This document shows positions 1 through 9,159 of a stretch of 64,000 bases of DNA, piece after piece. The stretch lies in the NCBI GenBank assembly GCA_016214905.1, contig JACRMQ010000004.1:62001-126000 (forward strand). Reading direction: 5' to 3'. The translations under genes were made by a program, and so were the position numbers. Below the pieces are notes generated by a model, which was not told the origin of the DNA, made no database searches, and worked only from the letters and a program-made list of their open reading frames with translations. Source of the DNA: Ignavibacteriales bacterium (GTDB lineage: Bacteria; Bacteroidota; Ignavibacteria; UBA10030; SZUA-254). How positions within the stretch are numbered: the first letter of the stretch is position 1; every line of letters begins with the position of its first letter.

Positions 1-1052
1 GTGGCTGTATGGCTGCTGCTGCGGGTGGTTTTACAGCAGTATGTTGTATGCCGAACACCAATCCGGTTATTGACGATGAATCTCTGGTCAGAGGGATTAT
101 CGAAAAAGCAAAAAGCGTCAATGGAGGAATTGTTGATATTTATCCAATAGCAGCAATAACAAAATCGCGGGAAGGAAAAGAGCTTTCACCTATGATGGAA
201 CTGGCTGATGCCGGAGCAATTGCATTTTCTGATGATGGTTCTTCCGTTGATAATGCTGAAGTATTAAGACGAGCAATGGAATATTCTACGATGGTTAACA
301 AACCGATTATTCAACATGCCGAAGACCGCGAATTGGCTAAAGGTGGTGTTATGAATGAGGGTTTTGTTTCAACAACTCTCGGTATGCCACCCATACCGTC
401 GATTGCTGAAACTGTTGTTCTCGCACGTGATCTCTTGATTGCCGGCTTGACAGGAGCTAAATATCATGCGGCTCATATCAGCACAAGAAAATCGGTTGAG
501 TTGATTCGCGATGCAAAAAGAGCAGGAATATTCGCAAGCTGTGAAGTTACACCTCATCATTTTACTCTGACGGATGAAGTTGTTCGATCGTTCGATACTA
601 ATACAAAAATGAGCCCGCCATTACGATCACATGATGATTTGTTGGCTTTGAAAGAAGGATTGCGCGATGGAATAATAGATGTGATTGCAACCGATCACGC
701 GCCTCATTCTTTTGATGAAAAACAAGTCGAATATTTATTCGCGCCATTTGGAATTGTGGGACTTGAAACCGCAATCGCTTTAGCGATAACAGAGTTAGTG
801 AAAACAGGATATCTCTCTCTCGTTCAACTTGTTGAAAAATATTCGATCAATCCAAGAAAGATTTTGAATCTCCCGCCGGTTATGATCAAGGTAGGAGAGA
901 GAGCTAACATGACAATCATCAATCCCGATACAAAATGGATTGTTTATGTTGATAAATTCAAATCCAAATCAAAAAATTCTCCATTTAATGGACGGACCCT
1001 CATAGGTAAAGCAGTTGGGATTTTCAACAATGGTAAGCTTTTGATGCACTAA
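1..1052 (+). CDS. pyrC: Dihydroorotase, 5'-truncated by the window edge
   Basis: Dihydroorotase interconverts carbamoyl-aspartate and dihydroorotate in de novo pyrimidine synthesis (cytosol, zinc-dependent amidohydrolase fold). The reading frame is open from the first bases, so the start and the first metal-binding HxH motif lie upstream; the ATG at position 9 is internal. Visible family signatures are GGFTAVCCMPNTNP near the left edge, the His in QHAEDREL, the His pair in YHAAHIS, and the catalytic-region motif VIATDHAPHS about 120 residues before the end. The C-terminus matches class I bacterial enzymes. No neighbouring pyrimidine gene lies inside the window. Identity is secure; only completeness is unknown. 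Confidence 0.95.
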   Translation, partial: GCMAAAAGGFTAVCCMPNTNPVIDDESLVRGIIEKAKSVNGGIVDIYPIAAITKSREGKELSPMMELADAGAIAFSDDGSSVDNAEVLRRAMEYSTMVNKPIIQHAEDRELAKGGVMNEGFVSTTLGMPPIPSIAETVVLARDLLIAGLTGAKYHAAHISTRKSVELIRDAKRAGIFASCEVTPHHFTLTDEVVRSFDTNTKMSPPLRSHDDLLALKEGLRDGIIDVIATDHAPHSFDEKQVEYLFAPFGIVGLETAIALAITELVKTGYLSLVQLVEKYSINPRKILNLPPVMIKVGERANMTIINPDTKWIVYVDKFKSKSKNSPFNGRTLIGKAVGIFNNGKLLMH

Positions 1053-1064
1053 ATAGAATAGTGT

Positions 1065-1093
1065 CTGATATACTGAACTCTAAATTTTATATT
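1065..1093 (+). promoter_or_regulatory. Candidate promoter for the Fn3 lipoprotein gene
   Basis: CTGATA and TATATT separated by 17 bases in the short gap after pyrC, about 100 bases before the next start. It fits the TTGAnn-17-TATnTT pattern seen elsewhere in the window, but the -35 is weak. Confidence 0.3.
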
Positions 1094-1198
1094 TTTAGAC
1101 AGTGAGGATGTAAAATCCCCAATAAAATATCAGGATGAATGAATCCTTTTGGCATGTTCTTTGGTTTATATGTAGCTAAAGAAGAAAGGAGATTTATC

Positions 1199-2011
1199 AT
1201 GAAAACTATTATTGCCATTCTTAGTGCGATTGTAGTGTTATCTCAAATTGGTTGCGACGAGCATTTCTTGCAAGTCGATAACACCCCACCTCTATCACCA
1301 AAAGGATTATATGCGTTTGCAGGGGATGATTATGTTGAACTATCTTGGCTCGCGAACGGTGAAGCTGATCTTGAAGGATACAATATTTTTGTCAGCACAA
1401 CTCCAAGCGGTAAATATCAATATATCGGTTCAACAAAAAGTGAAGCGTATTATGATAAAGATGCGAGAAACGGTATAACTTATTATTATAAGCTGACATC
1501 ATATGATTACGACGGAAATGAAAGCATACTCAGCAAAGAGTATGCGTATGCTACTCCGCGTCCGGAAGGATTTGATGTGGATCTGAAAAATTATCGTGAC
1601 AATCCGAATTATGCCGGATACGATTTCTCCACAAACACAATCGGACCTTATGATGATCAATACACCGATTTGTTCTTTGAATATTTTGATGGCATCTATT
1701 ATTTCAATGTTTGGAATGATACAGAAATCCAAGATATGGGCTACACGAGTTCGCTTGATGAAATAGCACAATCTCCCACCCGAGGGTGGTCACCGACCGG
1801 AGATGTTCGCTTAATTGCGGGTCATACATATGTGTTAAAAACCTGGGATGCTCATTATGCAAAAGTTCGTGTGATTTCGTTATCTGCAAATCAGGTGATT
1901 TTTGATTGGGCATATCAATTACAGTCTGGCAATACATTTTTAAAGAAAATTGTTGCGAACGAAAGAGGAAAATTAAATGCAGCGAAAGGATTCAGTGACA
2001 GGCACAATTAA
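1199..2011 (+). CDS. Lipoprotein with fibronectin type III-like domain
   Basis: A predicted lipoprotein of about 270 residues. The start is placed at 1199 because a GAAAGGAG ribosome site lies just before it and the protein then begins with a clean signal peptide ending in the lipobox LSQIGC; an in-frame ATG at 1139 gives no sensible signal. After the Cys, residues about 30-115 read as an Fn3-like beta sandwich (PPLSPKGLYAF, YVELSWLAN, YNIFVST, YYYKLTSYD, GNES). The remaining half has no family I recognise and is rich in aromatic residues. It is probably anchored in the outer or inner membrane and may bind polymer or protein. Function unknown. Confidence 0.75.
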   Translation: MKTIIAILSAIVVLSQIGCDEHFLQVDNTPPLSPKGLYAFAGDDYVELSWLANGEADLEGYNIFVSTTPSGKYQYIGSTKSEAYYDKDARNGITYYYKLTSYDYDGNESILSKEYAYATPRPEGFDVDLKNYRDNPNYAGYDFSTNTIGPYDDQYTDLFFEYFDGIYYFNVWNDTEIQDMGYTSSLDEIAQSPTRGWSPTGDVRLIAGHTYVLKTWDAHYAKVRVISLSANQVIFDWAYQLQSGNTFLKKIVANERGKLNAAKGFSDRHN

Positions 2012-2023
2012 AAAACGGTCGGT

Positions 2024-2052
2024 TTGACTTTATTCTTTCTTTAGAGTATTTT
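2024..2052 (+). promoter_or_regulatory. Promoter TTGACT-17-TATTTT abutting the next start codon
   Basis: TTGACT (2024-2029), 17 bases, TATTTT (2047-2052). The -10 ends six bases before the ATG at 2059, which would put transcription start at or next to the start codon. Confidence 0.55.
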
Positions 2053-2058
2053 TGATTC

Positions 2059-2508
2059 ATGCACGATATGAATAAAATATCAATCACACTCTCTTTTTGG
2101 GTCTATTTTTGGTTCATGACAGTAATGGCTTTTGCTCAACCAACTGCAAATGTATCTCAATTTGCGACTGATGCAAGAAAATTGATTGCACTGACCGAAA
2201 TTGCGATAAAGCAAGGGGAGATGAATAACATATCATCTGCGTTGGGTCGTGAGGTGACAATAAATATCCGCAATGGTGAAAGTGGGTTGTTCAGCTCGAA
2301 TCAATCTGTTGTCATTCTTCAAAATTATTTCTCAACGAGAAGAATTGTGCAATTTGCTTTCACAACTAAACAGGATGATCGCGAATCATTTTATGCCACA
2401 GGAGGTGGGATATTTTCAATCAGGGGCCGTCGGGAACACTTTCAGATTTATGTCGGACTAACTATCAAGGATGGTCGCTTGGTTATTTCTCAATTTAATG
2501 TTTATTGA
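2059..2508 (+). CDS. Exported DUF4783-like protein
   Basis: A small exported protein of 149 residues with a signal peptide ending at MAFAQP. The mature part, with patterns such as NIRNGESGLFSSNQSVVILQNYF and a closing GRLVISQFNVY strand, resembles the DUF4783 family of Bacteroidota (NTF2/SnoaL-like cone fold, function unknown). The start could be 2059 or the ATG three codons later (2068); there is no ribosome site before either, and a strong promoter sits directly upstream, so a leaderless or near-leaderless message is possible. It is followed by the sensor kinase after 30 bases and may share its transcript. Family assignment is from memory of the motif pattern. Confidence 0.7.
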   Translation: MHDMNKISITLSFWVYFWFMTVMAFAQPTANVSQFATDARKLIALTEIAIKQGEMNNISSALGREVTINIRNGESGLFSSNQSVVILQNYFSTRRIVQFAFTTKQDDRESFYATGGGIFSIRGRREHFQIYVGLTIKDGRLVISQFNVY

Positions 2509-2538
2509 TGATTTATCTTTAGGATTGAATTCCTAATC

Positions 2539-5500
2539 ATGGGGAAAATCAAAAGAAAATATCTATTAATTCTGACCCTTTGTTTTGTTTCTATTATTGC
2601 ATTAACATTCATTTATGAATCCATCAATACTGATGCGACTAAAAGAAATTGGCAAAATATTTCTTCCGATATAAAAGATGAACAAAAGCGATATATTCAA
2701 AATGAATTTATTCAATTTCAGCAATCGATTCTAAATCAACTGGAGCAACTATCAACAGATAGGTTTGTTGTTACAGCTATAAACGCTAAGGATGATCAAG
2801 ATTCTCTATTTGATTATCTACTACGGGTCAAAAGCATTGGAACATCGATCGAGATATTCGATAGTAACAAAAATTCAGTCGCGTGGGTGAATGATTACGG
2901 TCCTCATATTCCACTTAAAAATATTGTTGATAGCGTCTCGATTACAATCATACAGAATCCTTTATTCACTTACATAGCGATAATTCGACCGATCATTGAT
3001 AACGGGAAAACGTCAGGTTATATTGCGGGGAAGCGGTTACTCGATGTCAATTTGCCGCTCAGTAATAGATTCATCAATGAGAAGACATTTAGCAATACTT
3101 TTGCGGGAAAATTATCGGTCACACCCGAATTTCAATTTTCAAACGTGAACCATGAATCAGCGTCTAATAATAATTATTCAATTCCACTTATTGGGCTCGA
3201 CAATGCGATATTGGGAGAAGCACATCTACCTGTTCCGACGATCGATGAATATCTGGAAGCATCATCCAACACTATAAATTTAATTAAAGGGATTTTAGAG
3301 ATAATTATATTTCTCCTGGTTATTGCTTTTTTAAAAGAAGTTATTCGAAAATTTTCGGATGCAATTCAATTCATTATAATCACAATCTTAATATGGTCGG
3401 CACGCTATTTATTGATTTGGACAAACGTTCCGAATCAACTATTCCCCGCTTGGTTTAATCCGAAATATTATGCATCACCATTCGGTTACGGAATAGCACA
3501 TTCACTTGGTGACTTATTTTTGTCGTCAATATTCGTAATGATAACCATTTTATTCTTGTGCTATTTTTATTTTAGCTATTATAAAACTCATGATAAAATA
3601 AGCAGTTATTCAAATAAATATTTAAAGATAATCAGTACCGCTCTTCTCGTCGTTATTTTTCTCTTAATAATTCGGGCAATGGCTGCGATATTCCGCAGCG
3701 CGGTGCGCGATTCAACAATCTCTCTAAACGATTTAACCACATTACTCCCCAACATAGAATCAACAGTTTTATTATTCGGACTGTTTTTCACTTTGTTTTC
3801 TATCGTTAGTCTACAAATGGTTATAATCGATTTAATACGTCGATTGATCAGTGATATCCTAAAGAAAAATAAAACACGGATATATGCCTGGACGGTAACC
3901 TGCATTATTTTATTGATGGGAGGAATAACATTCGGGTTAATTCAGAAGTCACCATTATTGTCTCTTGAGGCGCGAGCGGTTTTAACAATGGGACTAATCG
4001 CCGCAACATATATTGCAACTACCACGGCATATTCGAATTCAGGAGGAAATAGGTTACCAAGAGTTGGGATTGTTGTATTTATAACAGCGGTTCTGATCAT
4101 GATGCCGGTTTTACGGGTAGAAATGGAAAACAAAGAATGCGCATCGGTGGAGAACTTTTCAAGAGTGGTAATAAAACCTACCAATGATTGGTTATCGTAT
4201 CTTGTTGATCAAACTATAGCGGAATGCGTTGATAGTGATGCCGTTAAGACAATCAAAACTAACGATCGACAAGAATATTCTGTGCTTGCATTTAAAAAGT
4301 GGGCAAGAAGTTTATTGAGTACCGAAGGAAATATTTGTTCAATTAGATATTACAATTCGATAGGAGAGCCGATAAGCACTTTCAAAATTGGTGCTGCTAT
4401 CTCGATAACTGATGATTCAGCGATAAAAGATTCAATATTTTATTCGCGATCATATCAAGTTGATAGAAACATTCGCGGTGTTTTAACAAGGTGGCATATA
4501 AGAACATCTGTTATGACTGATGCTCGGAGTGATACGATTGGTTCGGTCAGGGTAGAGATAACCGGTAATAAATTAACACTACTTAAAGGTGAAATTCCTG
4601 AAATATTACGAACTTCATCAAGACAAACTCCGGTAGGATTGGAACAACCATTAATGTTAACTGAATATTTCAGAGATACGATTGTTTCTTCATCCGAGGA
4701 AACTTTTTACGCCGGGAGAACGCTTCAGACAGGGATTAAGGAGGAGATACAAAAACGTAACAACTTTTGGATTAAAGAAGAATTTGATGGTAAATATTAC
4801 GAAAGTTATTATTTCAAAGATGAAAATGATCCATCAGCCGAATCGATTTATAACATCCGGCGTCAGGAACCGGGATATTTTTTAAGCTTTTTCTGGTTTA
4901 TAAGAATAGGTTTTATTTTCCTAATACTCGGCGTATTCATTTTTATTGCTAATTATATCTGGAATATTTTTAATAAGAAAAATAAAATATTCAGTTTTGC
5001 CGAGAAATTACTTATATCATATCTAGTCGTGGCTGTCTTTCCTGTTTTATTTTTCAGTTATTACAACAAGCAAACAACAAACAAACGTGTTGAGGTAGAT
5101 TTGCAATCTCAATTGCAAGACCAAACAGAGATTGTAGTTACTGAACTGAAACGTCGGTTCGATATCAGCAATCCGGTTTCTATCTCGCGGGTTTATGATT
5201 CCGATTGTTCAAATATTGCAGAAGATATCAATATCGATTTCGATATTTACTCATCAACGGAATTGAGTTCCACGAGTATGCCGGAATTATATGATGCGGA
5301 GCTCCTAGATTCACATCTTGATGCTTCCGCGTATCAAGAGTTATTTATCAGAGGACGAATGTTCTGTTCGCAGAAAAAGGTATTAGGAAATCTGACTTAT
5401 GTCGTTGGGTACAGACCATTACACTCGGAGGATGGTAGAATTATCGGAGTTATTAGTGTACCCACACTGCTTAAGCAAAGTCAGCGGGATATGGAAATGG

Positions 5501-6414
5501 TGCAATCTAATGCTGTTTTGTTTTCGATTTTTGGAATTGTTTTCGCGATTTCAATCTTTTTAGGTTTGATATTGTCGCGTCAATTCGGTATTCCAATCCA
5601 AAACCTGATTGAGGCAACCCGTGAAATTGCCCGGGGTAATTTATCATATAAAAGAAAACTATTCCGCTCTGATGAATTAGGCGAATTAGACCGCGCTTTC
5701 GAAAAGATGTCTCATGATTTAAAAAACAAGCAAGATCAGTTGATAGTTGCTCAGAGGGAAGCGGCTTGGCGGGAGATGGCTAAGCAGGTAGCTCACGAAA
5801 TTAAAAATCCGCTTACTCCGATGAAGTTATCGCTTCAGCACCTTCGTGCGGCATTTCAGGATCGTGCAAAAAATTTAAGTGAGATCGTGGAAAAAGTAAC
5901 AAGTACGACACTTGAGCAGATCGAAACCCTTAGTAAGATTGCCACCGAATTTTCTCACATGGCGAAGATGCCTGCACGGAATATGCAAATGATAGATCTT
6001 CATCAAATTCTCAATGAATCCAAAAATCTTTTTGGCGAATATAAAGGTGTCATTATTAATCTTAATCTCAATGCATCACGATCTATCATCCGAGGAGATC
6101 ACGATGAGGTTCGGAGGGCATTTATCAATATTTTAAAGAACAGTGTCCAGGCATTGAAGGAAAAAGGAAAAATAACTATCAGTTCCGAAGATAGAAATGA
6201 AAACATCCAAATTAAAATCATTGATGATGGTCCCGGATTGAATAGCGAAGCGCTGGAGCACTTGTTTGAATTGAATTTTTCCACCAAGTCGGAAGGTATG
6301 GGAATCGGGTTGGCAATTGTGAAAAAGACAGTAACCGATTTCGGAGGAACCATAGAAATTCAAAGCAATCAAGGTGGTGGAGTGGTGGTCTCGATTATCT
6401 TTCCGCTGATATAA
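2539..6414 (+). CDS. Giant multi-span NtrY-like sensor histidine kinase
   Basis: A 1291-residue membrane histidine kinase. Order: one membrane segment near residues 9-27; an extracytoplasmic stretch to about 250; a bundle of six to eight hydrophobic segments (about 250-500); a second extracytoplasmic block (about 510-775); two further segments (about 780-845); a third outer loop; a segment near 990-1012; then HAMP, HisKA and HATPase domains. The phospho-acceptor His is in VAHEIKNPLTPMKLSL near residue 1085, the N box in INILKNSVQAL, G1 in DDGPGL and G2 in GMGIGLAIV. The H-box sequence is that of NtrY-type kinases. No response regulator is adjacent. The doubled sensor architecture is much longer than ordinary NtrY. 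It overlaps pgeF by one base (TAATG). Confidence 0.9.
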   Translation: MGKIKRKYLLILTLCFVSIIALTFIYESINTDATKRNWQNISSDIKDEQKRYIQNEFIQFQQSILNQLEQLSTDRFVVTAINAKDDQDSLFDYLLRVKSIGTSIEIFDSNKNSVAWVNDYGPHIPLKNIVDSVSITIIQNPLFTYIAIIRPIIDNGKTSGYIAGKRLLDVNLPLSNRFINEKTFSNTFAGKLSVTPEFQFSNVNHESASNNNYSIPLIGLDNAILGEAHLPVPTIDEYLEASSNTINLIKGILEIIIFLLVIAFLKEVIRKFSDAIQFIIITILIWSARYLLIWTNVPNQLFPAWFNPKYYASPFGYGIAHSLGDLFLSSIFVMITILFLCYFYFSYYKTHDKISSYSNKYLKIISTALLVVIFLLIIRAMAAIFRSAVRDSTISLNDLTTLLPNIESTVLLFGLFFTLFSIVSLQMVIIDLIRRLISDILKKNKTRIYAWTVTCIILLMGGITFGLIQKSPLLSLEARAVLTMGLIAATYIATTTAYSNSGGNRLPRVGIVVFITAVLIMMPVLRVEMENKECASVENFSRVVIKPTNDWLSYLVDQTIAECVDSDAVKTIKTNDRQEYSVLAFKKWARSLLSTEGNICSIRYYNSIGEPISTFKIGAAISITDDSAIKDSIFYSRSYQVDRNIRGVLTRWHIRTSVMTDARSDTIGSVRVEITGNKLTLLKGEIPEILRTSSRQTPVGLEQPLMLTEYFRDTIVSSSEETFYAGRTLQTGIKEEIQKRNNFWIKEEFDGKYYESYYFKDENDPSAESIYNIRRQEPGYFLSFFWFIRIGFIFLILGVFIFIANYIWNIFNKKNKIFSFAEKLLISYLVVAVFPVLFFSYYNKQTTNKRVEVDLQSQLQDQTEIVVTELKRRFDISNPVSISRVYDSDCSNIAEDINIDFDIYSSTELSSTSMPELYDAELLDSHLDASAYQELFIRGRMFCSQKKVLGNLTYVVGYRPLHSEDGRIIGVISVPTLLKQSQRDMEMVQSNAVLFSIFGIVFAISIFLGLILSRQFGIPIQNLIEATREIARGNLSYKRKLFRSDELGELDRAFEKMSHDLKNKQDQLIVAQREAAWREMAKQVAHEIKNPLTPMKLSLQHLRAAFQDRAKNLSEIVEKVTSTTLEQIETLSKIATEFSHMAKMPARNMQMIDLHQILNESKNLFGEYKGVIINLNLNASRSIIRGDHDEVRRAFINILKNSVQALKEKGKITISSEDRNENIQIKIIDDGPGLNSEALEHLFELNFSTKSEGMGIGLAIVKKTVTDFGGTIEIQSNQGGGVVVSIIFPLI

Positions 6415-7160
6415 TGATGGTTATTAAACCGAACGTTTTCTCTTTCGATCAAAAATTAGTCTGTGCTCTCAGCACAAGAGTTGGAGGTGTGTCGGCTGAA
6501 CCGTTTGGTATGAACCTTAGTTATAAAGTCGGAGATCGGATTGAAAATGTTACGATGAACCGTGAATTATTCTTTAAGCACATGGGTATTCCGCTTTCAT
6601 CAGTGGCAATACCGGGTCAAATTCACAGCGATAATATTCAGATAATTTCCGAATCCGGAGAATATCCCAACTGTGATGGCTTAATTACAAATTCCAAAAA
6701 TTTGTTTTTAGTTGTTACCGTCGCCGATTGCATACCGATAATGCTATACGATCATCGAGCTCAAGTATGTACCGCGATACACGCAGGATGGCGAGGGACA
6801 GAAAAAAGAATATTACTAAAAGCGATTGAGATATTACGCTCGAATTATTCGACAAGAATAAGCGACTTGTTCGCGTACCTTGGACCTTCCGCGCGAAAAT
6901 GTTGTTATCAGATTGGTGAAGAGGTTGCAGATAAATTTGATAAAAAATATATAAAACATGAGAAAGGTACAGGTCTAAAACTCGATTTAATTGGGATTAA
7001 CGTCGATATACTGAAAGAAGTCGGTGTGGAAGAAAATAAAATTGAAGTTGCTGAGTACTGTACGATCTGCAATCCGTCGTTATTTCATTCATATCGCAGA
7101 GATAAAGATTTATCGGGGCGGATGATGGCTGTAATTGGAATAAAACGCGAAGAAAACTGA
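6414..7160 (+). CDS. pgeF: Peptidoglycan editing factor / YfiH-type laccase-domain protein
   Basis: Member of the YfiH/PgeF family, multicopper-oxidoreductase-like cytosolic proteins; some members correct cell-wall precursors carrying the wrong amino acid at position 2, others act on purine nucleosides. The metal-site pattern is present: His in GQIHSDNI, Cys in VADCIPIML, His in AIHAGWRGTE. The GPSARKCCYQIGEEV stretch is also typical. Length 248 is normal. The ATG overlaps the kinase stop codon by one base, and a second ATG follows directly at 6417, so the two genes are translationally linked. Confidence 0.9.
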   Translation: MMVIKPNVFSFDQKLVCALSTRVGGVSAEPFGMNLSYKVGDRIENVTMNRELFFKHMGIPLSSVAIPGQIHSDNIQIISESGEYPNCDGLITNSKNLFLVVTVADCIPIMLYDHRAQVCTAIHAGWRGTEKRILLKAIEILRSNYSTRISDLFAYLGPSARKCCYQIGEEVADKFDKKYIKHEKGTGLKLDLIGINVDILKEVGVEENKIEVAEYCTICNPSLFHSYRRDKDLSGRMMAVIGIKREEN

Positions 7161-7174
7161 TTTCTTCCGGAAGA

Positions 7175-7203
7175 TTGTTATTGATTAGATATTTTCATAC
7201 ATT
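7175..7203 (+). promoter_or_regulatory. Candidate glmS promoter
   Basis: TTGTTA (7175-7180), 17 bases, TACATT (7198-7203), leaving about 35 bases of leader before glmS. I saw no glmS ribozyme-like structure in the leader. Confidence 0.4.
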
Positions 7204-7246
7204 TTTCAAACAGAAAATGTAGATCATTGGAAAATAGAAGAAGAAT

Positions 7247-9079
7247 ATGTGTGGAATTGTAGGATATATTGGAGAGAAAAACTCTTTACCGATATTAATT
7301 GAAGGATTAAGAAGATTAGAATACCGCGGGTACGACTCTGCAGGTGTGGCATTAATTCAGAATAAAGAATTGGTCTTGCATAAACAAGCCGGGAAAGTGA
7401 ATGAATTAGCCCGGCTCGTCGAAGGGCAAAATATTTTCGCTTCTTTGGGAGTTGGCCATACAAGATGGGCGACTCACGGTGAACCGAATGACGTAAATGC
7501 GCATCCGCATGGCGATTGCAATGATGAGATCGCAGTGATTCACAACGGGATCATTGAGAATTTTGCAACATTAAAACGAAAATTAGAACGCGACGGTCAT
7601 GTGATGCGAACAGACACCGATACTGAGGTAATCGCACACCTTATTGAAGAATTTTATAAAACCGAAAACGATTTATTCAAAGCCACACGTCTGGCTCTCC
7701 TCGAACTTCAGGGTACTTACGGTTTATTGGTCATCTCTAAAAATGAACCTGATAAAATTATTGCCGCTCGAAAAGGAAGTCCTTTGATGCTTGGTATCGG
7801 TGAGGGAGAAAATTATGTTGCTTCGGATGCTGCGGCACTTATCGATCACACAAGAAATGTTATCTACCTTAACGATGACGAGATTGTATCCGTTTCAAAA
7901 AAATCATTTTATATAAAAACCATACACGACAAGGAGATAATAAAAAAAGTAGAAAAGTTAACTTTTGATTTGGAGCAGATTGAAAAAGGCGGATTCGAAC
8001 ATTTCATGCTGAAAGAAATCCATGAGCAGCCCGAATCGATTCGCAATTCAATCAGGGGCCGTTTGCTTGTAGATGAAGGCATAGTGAAATTAGGCGGACT
8101 TGAACGTGGTCTTGATAAATTGTTACAGGCACCGAGAGTTTTAATAACTGCATGCGGTACATCGTGGCATGCGGCGCTGGTCGGGAAATATATGTTTGAA
8201 CAATTAGCACGAATTCCGGTTGAGGTAGATTATGCTTCAGAATTTCGATATCGAAATCCAATAGTTCATTCGGACGATGTTTTACTCGTAATTAGTCAAA
8301 GCGGAGAGACTGCCGATACTTTGGCTGCACTTCGGGAAGCAAAATCGAAAGGTGCATCTGTACTGGGATTGGTGAATGTGGTAGGCAGCACCATAGCCCG
8401 AGAAACAGATGCAGGTGTATTCATTCATGCCGGACCGGAAATCGGTGTCGCTTCAACAAAAGCATTCACTTCACAGTTGGTGGTTTTATCACTGATATCA
8501 ATTCTACTTGGCAAACATCGTGGTATGCCTGCCGATCAGGCAAAACTATTGGTGGAAGATCTTGCCTCCATCCCTTCTAAAATACAAAAGGTGTTGGAAA
8601 AAGTTGATCAGATAAAAAAGATTGCCAATGAGTTGAAAGATGCCAAGAATGTTCTTTTCTTAGGACGCGGAATAAATTTTCCAACCGCATTAGAGGGCGC
8701 TCTCAAGTTAAAAGAGATTTCGTACATTCATGCCGAAGGTTATCCGGCTGCTGAAATGAAACATGGTCCGATCGCCCTCATCGATGAAAAGATGCCTGTT
8801 GTTTTCATCGTTCCAAAAGATGCGATATACGAAAAAGTATTGAGTAACATGCAAGAAGTAAGAGCAAGAAAAGGACGTATAATTGCTATTGCAAATGAAG
8901 ATGATGATGAAGTGGAGAAGCTTGCCGAGTTTGTTATCAAAGTACCACGAACCTATAGTTATTTTGGACCGATTGTTAATGTCATCCCGTTACAGTTGCT
9001 TGCTTATTATATTGCTGTGGCGCGTGGGTGCAACGTCGATCAACCTCGCAATTTGGCGAAAAGTGTTACGGTCGAGTGA
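7247..9079 (+). CDS. glmS: Glutamine--fructose-6-phosphate aminotransferase (isomerizing)
   Basis: Makes glucosamine-6-phosphate from fructose-6-phosphate and glutamine, the entry step for peptidoglycan and LPS amino sugars. The catalytic Cys2 is exposed by the MCGIVGYIG start. The glutaminase half carries YRGYDSAG, HTRWATHGEPN and AVIHNGIIEN. Two SIS domains follow (TACGTSWHAAL, SQSGETADTLAAL, EGYPAAEMKHGPIALID) and the protein ends in the conserved PRNLAKSVTVE tail. Length 610 is standard. It stands alone between pgeF and the reductase gene, with its own candidate promoter. Confidence 0.98.
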   Translation: MCGIVGYIGEKNSLPILIEGLRRLEYRGYDSAGVALIQNKELVLHKQAGKVNELARLVEGQNIFASLGVGHTRWATHGEPNDVNAHPHGDCNDEIAVIHNGIIENFATLKRKLERDGHVMRTDTDTEVIAHLIEEFYKTENDLFKATRLALLELQGTYGLLVISKNEPDKIIAARKGSPLMLGIGEGENYVASDAAALIDHTRNVIYLNDDEIVSVSKKSFYIKTIHDKEIIKKVEKLTFDLEQIEKGGFEHFMLKEIHEQPESIRNSIRGRLLVDEGIVKLGGLERGLDKLLQAPRVLITACGTSWHAALVGKYMFEQLARIPVEVDYASEFRYRNPIVHSDDVLLVISQSGETADTLAALREAKSKGASVLGLVNVVGSTIARETDAGVFIHAGPEIGVASTKAFTSQLVVLSLISILLGKHRGMPADQAKLLVEDLASIPSKIQKVLEKVDQIKKIANELKDAKNVLFLGRGINFPTALEGALKLKEISYIHAEGYPAAEMKHGPIALIDEKMPVVFIVPKDAIYEKVLSNMQEVRARKGRIIAIANEDDDEVEKLAEFVIKVPRTYSYFGPIVNVIPLQLLAYYIAVARGCNVDQPRNLAKSVTVE

Positions 9080-9086
9080 TAAATTT

Positions 9087-9114
9087 TTGATTTAACCTCA
9101 AAATTTCCTATTTT
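9087..9114 (+). promoter_or_regulatory. Candidate promoter for the reductase / acyl-CoA dehydrogenase pair
   Basis: TTGATT (9087-9092), 16 bases, TATTTT (9109-9114), just after the glmS stop codon and about 45 bases before the next gene. Confidence 0.45.
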
Positions 9115-9159
9115 ATACCCCATTGTCTTAATTAATTTTAGTCAGAAAGGAATGTGTCT

